Shown piece by piece: positions 22,529 to 29,734 of a stretch of DNA of 64,000 nt. The DNA lies in contig NZ_AP018448.1 of assembly GCF_030294945.1 (NCBI RefSeq), forward strand, positions 1,426,001-1,490,000, written 5' to 3'. The first letter of the stretch is position 1, and each line of letters opens with the position of its first letter. Position numbers and translations under genes: made by a program. The notes under the pieces are model-generated. The model did not search any database and was not told the origin of the DNA. It was given only the letters and a program-made list of their open reading frames with translations. Source of the DNA: Streptomyces graminofaciens (GTDB taxonomy: Bacteria; Actinomycetota; Actinomycetes; Streptomycetales; Streptomycetaceae).

Positions 22529-23082
22529 CGGGCCACCGCCTGCCGCTTGTCGTCGCCGAGCGCGGCACGCTGTACCGGCCCCACCCAATCTGGAACCGGG
22601 ATCGGGTTCTCCCACCGCATCGCGTTCCGCTGCTCGCGGTCGCAGATATCGAGGACAGCGCTGAGACGGGCCCGCAGCTGAGCGTTCTCGGTTACCAACT
22701 CGTCGGCCCGCTTCACCAACGCCCTTGCCGCAGGCAGCGCAGCGCCGTAGATCCCGAAGCGCGCGATCTCTTCGGAGACTTGCTCCAGCTCTGACCGCGC
22801 CGGGCGCGTGGGCATCGGCAAAGCGCCCTGCGCAGCCACCGCGTTTGCCAGCAGCGCCGCCTCGAACACCGACTCCGACACCACATCCACGTGGCTCAGG
22901 GCGATGCAGGCGCTGTGGCCCTCGACCCAGACGACGTCGGTGTGGCCGCCGAGCACGGAGGCACGGCTACGGGTGCGGGTGATGAGGCGCTCATCGTTCG
23001 AGTCGTCCTCGGGGCGGGCGCCCGGGTAAGCCAGGACCGGTGTACCGACCGGGTAGAGGGCGTTGAACTCGGCGGCGTTCAC
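22525..23082 (-). CDS. Hypothetical protein with N-terminal beta domain and C-terminal coiled coil (185 aa)
   Basis: Residues ~1-70 (EFNALYPVGTPVLAYPGARP; SVLGGHTDVVWVEGHSACIA) look like a small SH3-like beta barrel. Residues ~95-160 are a coiled coil (RSELEQVSEEIARFG, LVKRADELVTENAQLRARLS). It ends in a Trp/Pro segment (NPIPVPDWVGPVQR). It is translationally coupled to its neighbours. No family recognised. Confidence 0.6.
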   Translation of the reverse strand: MNAAEFNALYPVGTPVLAYPGARPEDDSNDERLITRTRSRASVLGGHTDVVWVEGHSACIALSHVDVVSESVFEAALLANAVAAQGALPMPTRPARSELEQVSEEIARFGIYGAALPAARALVKRADELVTENAQLRARLSAVLDICDREQRNAMRWENPIPVPDWVGPVQRAALGDDKRQAVAR

Positions 23083-23810
23083 GCGGCCACCGCCTTCCGG
23101 GCGGCGTCGTACTGGCCGATGGCCCACACGACCGCGTGGCACTGGTAGACGAAGTGGTAGCCGAGCTTGTGGATGTGCCACTCGGTGAAGTCGTCGAAGT
23201 CGAAGCCGGCGGTGCGACGGATGCTCACCTTGTGGTCGTCGCCCTTGCCCTTGTGTGTGAGGGCGTTCCAGCACACGGCCGAGCTGTAGTCGTCGTGGTC
23301 CGCGCCCTTGCCGCACGAGCACTCGGAGCGGTACTTCACGCCGTGTTCGAACTCGCTGACCAGCTGGAGGGCGGTGCCCTCGTTGTCGAGGAGGTGGCTG
23401 TCGAGGATCTCCTCGCGGACGGCGGCACGAAGACCGTGCGGCGCCCAGTCGTCCCGGATCGCCTCGGCGACGCGCTCCTTCACCTGCCCCACCAGCCGGT
23501 CGCGGTCGTACTCGCGCACCGAGTAGTGGCCGTTGACCAGCTTCGACGACCACGAATCCGCGTCGACCCGCAGGCCTCGCAGCCAGGCGAACATGTCCTC
23601 GGTGTCCTGGCCGTACCGCTCGAAGTGGTAAGAACCGTGGCTCCCGGCGACCAGCAGGTTGTACGGCCACGTCACCAGGACGAGGCGGTTCATCGACTTG
23701 GGGGCGGCGAACTCGATGTGCCGGTGCAGGCCGTCCTCGCGCTGAACCGTGAGGGTCGCCTCGGCGAAGTCGTTGCTGAAGTGGCGGGCGATCTCTGCGT
23801 GCTCGCTCAT
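23079..23810 (-). CDS. Conserved actinophage early protein (243 aa)
   Basis: Characteristic segments are RHIEFAAPKSMNRLVLVTWP, YHFERYGQDTEDMFAWLRGL, SSKLVNGHYSVREYDRD, ECSCGKGADHDDYSSAVCWN and HKLGYHFVYQCHAVVWAIGQ. This family is conserved across actinobacterial phages and prophages, where it is annotated only as hypothetical. The Cys-x-Cys near the centre could bind metal. ATGA overlap with the upstream gene. Confidence 0.7.
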   Translation of the reverse strand: MSEHAEIARHFSNDFAEATLTVQREDGLHRHIEFAAPKSMNRLVLVTWPYNLLVAGSHGSYHFERYGQDTEDMFAWLRGLRVDADSWSSKLVNGHYSVREYDRDRLVGQVKERVAEAIRDDWAPHGLRAAVREEILDSHLLDNEGTALQLVSEFEHGVKYRSECSCGKGADHDDYSSAVCWNALTHKGKGDDHKVSIRRTAGFDFDDFTEWHIHKLGYHFVYQCHAVVWAIGQYDAARKAVAA

Positions 23811-24202
23811 GCCGCATCCCCCTTGGGGGTGACGCGGTGGCGGGTCTCGATCATCGCGCGGCTACCGCTGATCAGGACGATCGCGTCGACCTCCGTGACA
23901 CCGATCTCCCGCAGTGGCGGGCACGGCCAGTACACGTTCTGGTCCGGGTCGTCCGCGTCGTCCGGCGTGCAGTACATGCAGTAGAAGCCGCCGAAGATCA
24001 GCTCGTCGTATTCGTGCAGCTGGATCAGCGCGTCCTTCGCGACCCGGTGGCGCTCCTCGCGCTCTACCTGGCTGCGGAACTCGGCGACCGCCACGATCGC
24101 CTGCTGGCGGGACTCGACGCCCGACTCCAGCAGCGACATCAGCGTGTCGAAGGCGGTCGGCTTGCTGACGCTCGACGTGGCGGGTGGGATGATGTCAGGC
24201 AT
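23807..24202 (-). CDS. Hypothetical protein with Cys pair (131 aa)
   Basis: An N-terminal helical domain (KPTAFDTLMSLLESGVESRQ, AIVAVAEFRSQVEREERHRV) precedes FGGFYCMYCTPDD and YWPCPPLREIGV. The WPCPxLRE segment resembles the C-terminal motif in several other proteins of this element. It is the first gene of the coupled block after the Xis-like gene. Confidence 0.65.
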   Translation of the reverse strand: MPDIIPPATSSVSKPTAFDTLMSLLESGVESRQQAIVAVAEFRSQVEREERHRVAKDALIQLHEYDELIFGGFYCMYCTPDDADDPDQNVYWPCPPLREIGVTEVDAIVLISGSRAMIETRHRVTPKGDAA

Positions 24203-24302
24203 AGATCTGCCTCTTCTCTTCGGAGTGGTGAGGGGTGGATCTGCGGCTAGGCCGCGGGGCCCCGGCTGCCGGTGACGGCCGACGGTTGGGGCTCAAGCCG
24301 CA

Positions 24303-24581
24303 CTAGGCGGCGAGGCGCCGCGGGCGTCCGGCGCGGGTGGGGGCGTTGCGGTGGCACTGCGCGATCTCGGCGAGGTCGGACTCGCTGAACATCAGCCGGC
24401 GGCCGAAGCGGTGGTGCGGCCAGCCCTTGTGGTTGACGCCGTCGCGGAGCCAGCGTTCACCGGCCTCGCTGCTCTCTTCGTCGGGGTTGTCCGGGTCAGG
24501 CGGGATGAGCCACTTGGCTGCCTGCTTGACGGTGTAGAAGCGATCCAGCTGCCTGGGGGGAGCAGTCCGTCGGGGGGACAT
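24303..24581 (-). CDS. Excisionase-like MerR-type HTH protein (92 aa)
   Basis: The core reads DRFYTVKQAAKWLIPPDPDN, an insert, ERWLRDGVNHKGWPHHRFGR, RLMFSESDLAEIAQCHRN. This is the helix-turn-helix-plus-wing pattern (T-x-x-x-A-A-x-x-L ... P-x-x-R-x-G-R-x-x-x-F-x-x-x-D-L) of small excisionases and HTH_17 proteins. With the tyrosine integrase it likely controls excision. It lies 1 bp after the XRE gene (24583) in the same transcript. Confidence 0.75.
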   Translation of the reverse strand: MSPRRTAPPRQLDRFYTVKQAAKWLIPPDPDNPDEESSEAGERWLRDGVNHKGWPHHRFGRRLMFSESDLAEIAQCHRNAPTRAGRPRRLAA

Positions 24582-24582
24582 G

Positions 24583-24834
24583 TCACCTCTCTTGCGGTGG
24601 GTCCTCTGGGGGTCCGAGGAGTCGGGTGGAGTCGGCCGGCAGGCCGAGCGCAGTGCGGAGCCGCTGGTAGGGACCGGGTCTCATGCGGGTGCGGTATCCG
24701 TTTTCGAGGTGGTTGAGGTAGCGCCTGCTTATGAGCGCTTTCTTGGCCATCTCGTCGGTGCTCAGCCCTGCCTGCATGCGGAGCTTGCGGATTTCCGCCC
24801 CTTTCACCTGGAAGGTGGGAGGGGGTTGTTCCAT
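24583..24834 (-). CDS. XRE-family regulator, Cro-like (83 aa)
   Basis: The HTH occupies residues ~10-60 (GAEIRKLRMQAGLSTDEMAK, KALISRRYLNHLENGYRTRM). It is the first gene of the leftward early transcript, with two 17-bp operator-like repeats just before its start. By position it resembles Cro or an early-lytic switch protein, opposed by the rightward 25023 regulator. Confidence 0.8.
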   Translation of the reverse strand: MEQPPPTFQVKGAEIRKLRMQAGLSTDEMAKKALISRRYLNHLENGYRTRMRPGPYQRLRTALGLPADSTRLLGPPEDPPQER

Positions 24835-24843
24835 GCCTCGAAG

Positions 24844-24883
24844 CTAGCGGAAGTTCGCGACCATGTCTAGCGAAAGTTAGCGG
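24844..24883. promoter_or_regulatory. Tandem operator-like repeats of the switch region
   Basis: CTAGCGGAAGTTCGCGA (24844) and CTAGCGAAAGTTAGCGG (24867) are 23 bp apart, two helical turns, and lie 10 bp upstream of the leftward XRE gene. They are likely binding sites for one of the XRE proteins. Confidence 0.6.
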
Positions 24884-24980
24884 ATGTGCGCGCAAGTTGG
24901 CCGCTGCGGTCAGGGTGGGGCGACCTCGGCGTTTCGGTCACTCTGTGCACCGAAGGCGCCACGTTCCGGACTCCTTTGGC

Positions 24981-25010
24981 CCAGTCCTAGCTGGTCCTAG
25001 CGGGTCCTGC
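24981..25010 (+). repeat. Three 10-bp direct repeats upstream of the rightward regulator
   Basis: CCAGTCCTAG, CTGGTCCTAG and CGGGTCCTGC are arranged head to tail with a period of exactly 10 bp, ending 12 bp before the ATG at 25023. A protein could bind one face of the helix; autoregulation is plausible. Confidence 0.5.
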
Positions 25011-25022
25011 GAAGATGGGCGC

Positions 25023-25439
25023 ATGACCAGCCCCGGCCACGAGCACCTCGCGGTACTCGTACAGAAGCGACGGACCGAGCTACGGCTCGGCGTTGAGCCT
25101 GCCGCCAAGCTCGGCGGCATCTCCAAGGACACATGGAAACGCGTCGAGGCGGGCCTGAAAGTATGGGACCGCTCCTACGCCGGAATCGACACCGCGCTCC
25201 AGTGGGCCGTCGGAAGCTGTCAGCGCATCCTCAGCGGCAACGACCCACTCCCGGTCGAGCGGGCCGACGAAGCACCCGACGTGGCGATCGCGATCCTGCC
25301 CAAGACGGAACTGGCCCGCGTGGTCGGCGATGCCGTCACCCACGCCGCTCTGGGCATCAAGGGAGAGCTCACCGCCGAGAAAATCCTCGACCTCAACGAG
25401 CGCGTAGCAGAGCAGCTCCGTGAGCGAGGCGTGATCTAA
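25023..25439 (+). CDS. XRE-like regulator (138 aa), candidate repressor
   Basis: The N-terminal domain (HLAVLVQKRRTELRLGVEPA, AKLGGISKDTWKRVEAGLKV) is an XRE-type HTH. Residues ~75-138 form a separate helical domain (ELARVVGDAVTHAALGIKGE, KILDLNERVAEQLRERG) that may dimerise. It is divergent from the early leftward transcript and co-directional with the integrase, the arrangement of a maintenance repressor. The Met at 25023 was preferred over an upstream in-frame start because residues before it look non-coding. Confidence 0.75.
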   Translation: MTSPGHEHLAVLVQKRRTELRLGVEPAAKLGGISKDTWKRVEAGLKVWDRSYAGIDTALQWAVGSCQRILSGNDPLPVERADEAPDVAIAILPKTELARVVGDAVTHAALGIKGELTAEKILDLNERVAEQLRERGVI

Positions 25440-25541
25440 GGGAAGTTCAGCCGAAAGGCGTACAACCTTTTGCTTTCACGGCCACGGCAGCGAATTTCCC
25501 CACATCACTTCGGTCCCACAAGGTCCCAACCGGCCCTGATC

Positions 25542-25560
25542 GTGGCAAAATTTTCGCCAC
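25542..25560. promoter_or_regulatory. Inverted repeat in the regulator-integrase gap
   Basis: GTGGCAAAATTTTCGCCAC has 5-bp arms GTGGC/GCCAC around an A/T-rich centre. It lies 103 bp downstream of the repressor candidate and could be an operator or an arm-type integrase site. The rest of 25440-25601 shows nothing else I can name. Confidence 0.35.
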
Positions 25561-25601
25561 ACCTTGGGGGTTCCCCACCCAGCCCGGAAGGGGGACCAGT
25601 T

Positions 25602-25796
25602 GTGCGGAGCACTCTGTCCATAGTCGATGTCGGACCTGAGTTTGCAGGATGGGCCGGACCCGCCGATGGGAGAATGATCTGTGTAGCGCCTCCCGAGATC
25701 GAGACGAGCAACGAAGCCAGACGCTCGATGCGAGAGATCGTGAAGCGTGCAGGAGGAGACTGTGAAGGATGCCGGGGCTGCTGGCTCGGCACCTGA
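25602..25796 (+). CDS. Possible small Cys-containing protein (64 aa)
   Basis: A GTG is preceded by AAGGGGGACC. The product would begin VRSTLSIVDVGPEFAGWAG and end CEGCRGCWLGT, with a basic helix (EARRSMREIVKRAGG). No homologue recognised; it overlaps a second tiny frame and may be untranslated leader. Confidence 0.3.
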   Translation: MRSTLSIVDVGPEFAGWAGPADGRMICVAPPEIETSNEARRSMREIVKRAGGDCEGCRGCWLGT

Positions 25797-25824
25797 ACAA
25801 CCGGCCGCGGAGTCCCGGCGGTAG
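25762..25824 (+). CDS. Possible 20-codon leader peptide before the integrase
   Basis: An unusually strong ribosome binding site (AGGAGGAGACT) precedes GTG and a 20-codon frame (VKDAGAAGSAPEQPAAESRR) that ends 45 bp before the integrase start. It could be a translational leader. Only the strong site supports it. Confidence 0.3.
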   Translation: MKDAGAAGSAPEQPAAESRR

Positions 25825-25869
25825 GGGTACCTGCCGGACCCGCGCCAGCACCAGCCCAAGGGAGAAGCC

Positions 25870-27204
25870 ATGCCCTACGTCGAGATGCGCGGCAACTCGA
25901 TCCGCGTGAAGTGGTGGAGCGGCGAGTACCACCTCGACAGCACGGGCAAGGCCACCCGGCGCAAGAAGTACGAGAGCGCCTCCGGCCCCGCCCCGGGCGT
26001 CCCCTTCGACGACGACGACGAGGCCTACAACTACGGCCTCGACCGCGAGTACGAAGTCCGCCACGGCAAGCACATCCGCCGGGCGGACAGCAAGACCCTC
26101 ATGGAGAGGTACTGCTGGCTCTGGCACGAGGCACAAGATCTCCGGCCCATCTCCATGAAGGGATACAAGACCCGCCTCAACGCCCGCATCATCCCCTACT
26201 GGGGCCGTCACGCGGTCGGCGACATCACCACCTGGGAATACGAGGCATGGAAGAAGAGCCTCCGCGCCGAGGTGGCAGCCGGCGGCCTGTCCGAGTACCA
26301 CTGCAACTCACTGCTCAGCCTGTTCAGCCTCCTCATGAAGGACGCCGTCACCAAGTACAAGCTGCGCACGGAGTCGCCGGTCGTCGCACAGCCGCGGCGC
26401 GGACGGTACAAGAAGAAGAGCCGCGAGAAGAAGCGCCCCCTGGACATGGCGGTCCTGCACCAGCTGGCCTCCAACGCCTACACGGTGTGGGGCTTCACTG
26501 GCTGGACGTACATCTGGACCATCGCCTTCACGGCCATGCGCCCGCCAGGCGAGATGTGGGGCATGCGCCGCGAGTACGCCTCGGTGAACTGGCCGGCGAA
26601 CGAACCCGACCCGGAGCTGCGTAAAGAGCTGCTCGACAGGTACGGCAAGATGCCCGCCCTGCGGGTGCAGAACCAGATGCAGTACGTGGACGGGGCCAGG
26701 CGTCTCATCGAGCCGAAGTACGAGTCCTACCGCAACCTGGTGCTGCCGCCGTTCCTCCACGAGATGCACTGCGCGCTCCTGCGCTCGCACGACTCGCCGT
26801 GGATGTTCCCGGCGTTGGGCGGCGAGGCCATGGGGTCGCAGTGGACCCGCGACTACTGGAAGCCGATGCGCGACGGGGCGAAGGAGAGGGCGGGGCGTCA
26901 CGACTTCCGCCGTGCGGAGATTCCCAAGGTCGAGGCGATGGCGGGAAAGCGGATCTATCTGCTGCGCCACGGCCACAAGGAGTGGCTCGACGAGGACGGC
27001 CATGGCCGGGTGGCGGTCGAGACGCGCATGGGCCACGAGGTGGCCGGCCTGGAGGGCTTGTACGGGAACTTGACTCCGGGCATGGAGCTGCGGATCGTGG
27101 AGACGTTGCAGGAACGCTGGGAGAAGTTCATGGGGCCGGAGCGGGGCATGTGGCAGCCTCCTTTTCCCAGCCCTCTCCCATCCGGGGAACTGGACGGCAA
27201 GTAG
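25870..27204 (+). CDS. int: Tyrosine-family integrase (444 aa)
   Basis: The N-terminal ~110 residues are a variable arm-binding region. The core-binding domain is at ~110-185 (WEYEAWKKSLRAEVAAGGLS). The catalytic domain follows, with Arg I in FTAMRPPGEMWGMRREY (~224), a basic middle, H-x-x-R in GRHDFRRAE (~340), and a C-terminal MGHEVAGLEGLYGNLTP that provides the last His and the Tyr nucleophile. It would catalyse integration and, with Xis, excision. It ends 8 bp from the stop of the interrupted amylase, so the attachment core is at its 3' side. An AAGGGAGAAGCC site precedes the ATG. Confidence 0.9.
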   Translation: MPYVEMRGNSIRVKWWSGEYHLDSTGKATRRKKYESASGPAPGVPFDDDDEAYNYGLDREYEVRHGKHIRRADSKTLMERYCWLWHEAQDLRPISMKGYKTRLNARIIPYWGRHAVGDITTWEYEAWKKSLRAEVAAGGLSEYHCNSLLSLFSLLMKDAVTKYKLRTESPVVAQPRRGRYKKKSREKKRPLDMAVLHQLASNAYTVWGFTGWTYIWTIAFTAMRPPGEMWGMRREYASVNWPANEPDPELRKELLDRYGKMPALRVQNQMQYVDGARRLIEPKYESYRNLVLPPFLHEMHCALLRSHDSPWMFPALGGEAMGSQWTRDYWKPMRDGAKERAGRHDFRRAEIPKVEAMAGKRIYLLRHGHKEWLDEDGHGRVAVETRMGHEVAGLEGLYGNLTPGMELRIVETLQERWEKFMGPERGMWQPPFPSPLPSGELDGK

Positions 27205-27211
27205 CCCCAGC

Positions 27212-29503
27212 TCAGGACCGGTTCGGACCGTCATGCACCGACATGTCGATGATGTTCATGCCGGAGAACCGGCTGTGGTCGGGCGTGTGGTAGCTGTTGC
27301 CGTTCAGGAAGGCGTTGGTGGAGGTCGGCTGGTTGCCGGTGCCCTGGCCGTTCTCGTAGTCGAACTGCTCGATGGCCGCCTTCTCGTCGTCGGCGCTGTA
27401 CTCCTTGCGCTCCTTCCAGGTGTAGAACTGCGCGGAGTGGTTGACCGAACCCCGGTTCCACTTGTCGTTGACGAAGGCAGCGACCTCGCCGAAGACGAAG
27501 AAGTTCCGGGCCGCCTCGGCGCCGAACTTCTGGGTGACGCGCTCCTGGATGGCGGGCAGGAAGCGGCGGTTCCAGGTGACGCGCGGGATGTGGACGGCCG
27601 TGTCGACGCGGAAGCCGTCGACGCCCATGTCGATGTACTTGTTGTAGGCGCCGATCAGGTAGTTCTGGACGGTGGTGTTCTCGGTGTTGAAGTCGGCGAG
27701 GTCCTCGTGCAGCCAGCAGGAGCGCGCGTCCTCACCCTCCCAGTTCCCGATCCAGCACTGGTGGTAGTACGCCTTGGGGAACATGCCCGAAGTGGGGCTC
27801 GGCCACTGGCAGTTGTAGAGCGTGTAGCCCTCGGCGCTCTTGCCGCCGGTGGGCTTGCCCCAGTTGACGCAGGTGTTGCCGGAAGGCTCGGCCGTGGACC
27901 ACAGGTCGCCGTTGTAGTACGACTTCCCGGACTTGGGCTCGACGGTCAGGCCGTCGTACTCGAAGCCCTCGCTCTTCTCGTCGTAGTACCAGCTCCACTG
28001 GGAGTCCCGGACGCCGTACACGGTCGGGGTGAACAGGCCCTTGGCGCCCCAGCGGGAGCTGTGGTTGTAGACGACGTCCTGGTAGATCTTCATGCCCTTG
28101 GCGTGGGCCGCGTCGATCAGGTCCTGGTAGCTGGCACCGGCCGACTCCAGGCGGGGGTCGACCTTGTAGAAGTCGTAGCCGTGATAGCCGTGGTAGTCGT
28201 AGTCGGAGCGGTTCAGGACCACCGGGGTGATCCAGACCGCCGAGAAGCCGAGCGCCTTGATGTAGTCGAGTTTGTCGACCACGCCCTTGAAGTCGCCCCG
28301 GAACATCGGGTCGTTGTCGGCGGCGTTGCCGGACTTGGTGTGCTGGCTGCCGCCCCGGTTGTTGCTCGTGTCGCCGTCGTGGAAGCGGGCGGTGAGGACG
28401 AAGTAGATGGGGTCCTTGCGGGGGTCGGTGCCGAGGGGGGTGCCGGTGGCGGGCGCGGGGGCCTTCTCGCCGGTCGTGGCCTTGGCCTCGGCGGAGGCGG
28501 GCGAGGTGTTGCCGGCCGCGTCGACGGCCTTCACCGTGTACGTGTAGGCGGTCTTTTCCTCAAGTCCCGTGTCGGAGAGGACCGTTGAGCCGACGTCCGT
28601 GACGACCGTGCCCTTGGTGCCGCCGGTGCGGGTGACCTGGTACTTGGTGACGCCCTTGTTGTCGGTGGACGCCTCCCAGCCCACCACGATCGAGGTGTCG
28701 GTGGCGCTCGCGGTGACCTTGGTGGGGGCGGTCGGGGCCTCGGTGTCCGGGGCCTCGACGGCGCACGGGTCCTTGGCGTCCTTGGTGACCGTGCGGTCCT
28801 TCACGGTGGTGGTGCCGGTCGGGATGGTGTAGTCGGCGCTGTTGTTGTTGTCCCAGACGCCGTTGCCGTTGTTGAAGGCCGCCTTGAGCGAGCCGGCCGT
28901 TCCGATGTCGAGGGTCTTCTTCCACCAGCCGGTGCAGGCGGTCTCCATGCCGACGCCGGGTACGGTCGTCCAGGAACCGCCGGCGGGCTGGTAGTGGATG
29001 TTGGCGGTGGTCCAGCCGGTCGTCGCGGTCGAGTAGTAGACGGTCGCCTTGTTGCCCTCGACGGGGCCTGTGTCCGCGCAGGGGTCGCTGTGGGCGATCA
29101 CGCCGTCCTTGACGGTGATGTCGCCCGTGCCGAGCGCGTAGTTGGCGCCGCCGTTGTTGTCCCAGGTGCCGTTGCCGTTGTTGAAGGTGGCCGCGAGGCC
29201 CGTGGCAGAGCCGAGGTCGACGGTCTTCTTCACCCAGTCCGTACAGGCGGCCTCCATCCTGGTGCCGGGCACGGTGGTCCAGGAGCCGCCGTCGGGGGCG
29301 TAGTGCAGGTACGTCGACGACCAGTTCTTGGTCTTCGTGTAGTAGAAGACGGTCGCCGTGTTGGCGGTGTCGGCGGCCGTCGCCATCCGGTCGGCGCCCG
29401 TTCCCGGTGTCCCCGCGAGCGCGCCGAGCAGCCCGGTCGCCGCCACGAACGCCACGAACGGGCGTCGCAGCCAGGGCGGTGTCCTACGTCTCACGGATCT
29501 CAT
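27212..29503 (-). pseudogene. Secreted GH13 alpha-amylase, 3' end removed by element insertion
   Basis: Signal peptide at ~1-43, two CBM25-like starch-binding modules (~49-135, ~152-238; both with SWTTVPG and WDNN), an FN3 domain (~256-345) and GH13 from ~360. Region I DVVYNH (476-481), region II GFRVDTAVH (nucleophile Asp634) and the acid/base FGEV (Glu673) are present. Region IV (x-x-x-HD) and the whole C-terminal beta domain are missing: after SGMNIIDMS the sequence turns into VHDGPNRS and stops, 8 bp from the integrase. The 763-aa product should be inactive. Upstream in-frame extension to 30400 is not part of the gene. Confidence 0.85.
27215..27250. other. Probable attachment junction (attR) inside the amylase gene
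   Basis: Amylase homology runs up to about 27239 (encoding SGMNIIDMS) and is then replaced by eight unrelated codons and a stop supplied by the element. A perfect 10-bp palindrome, CGACATGTCG, lies at 27239-27248 and could be part of the crossover core. The exact core cannot be fixed without the left junction. Confidence 0.55.
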
Positions 29504-29567
29504 GGGCGTCTCCAATGCGGGCCGGGGTGTGGGGAGTTGCGCGATACAGCGGGCTCTGCACGGACTC

Positions 29568-29604
29568 TGCAAGAAAAACCGGCAAATTCCTGAAAGCCCT
29601 TGCA
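29568..29604 (-). promoter_or_regulatory. TGCAAG / CTTGCA motifs upstream of the amylase
   Basis: TGCAAG (29568) and CTTGCA (29599) form a spaced inverted pair 65-100 bp upstream of the amylase start. Similar CTTGCA-type repeats are known in actinomycete amylase promoters as MalR-type operators. Assignment by resemblance only. Confidence 0.4.
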
Positions 29605-29734
29605 GCGCGGAAGCTACAGGGACATGACAGCCACGTAAAGGGATCTCACAGTTCGGCGGAGCCATGGTGAGAATCGACCAGCAGTGGTGACCGGGGCCCA
29701 CGCGTCGGGCGGGGCGCGCGCCTAGCGTGGGCGC

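Larger units (their letters stand above)
1..27240. mobile_element. Integrated element, right-hand part (phage-like replication, AICE-like cargo)
   Basis: The block runs from the left edge to the 3' end of a tyrosine integrase. It contains almost only small coupled genes of phage/plasmid type: excisionase-like and XRE regulators, sliding clamps, exonuclease, DnaB helicase, iterons, homing-nuclease-like genes. The flanking DNA to the right is normal metabolic chromosome. The right boundary is placed near 27215-27250 because the amylase gene there loses its conserved 3' part. The left boundary is outside the window. Spd-like proteins and NUDIX genes recall actinobacterial integrative conjugative elements (AICEs), while the replication genes recall temperate phage. 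Neither capsid/terminase genes nor a TraB translocase is present here, so the class of element is open. Confidence 0.85.

Noticed and set aside
27205..27700. A tRNA gene as integration target beside the integrase
   Set aside because: No cloverleaf or T-loop consensus seen; the adjacent sequence codes for the amylase.
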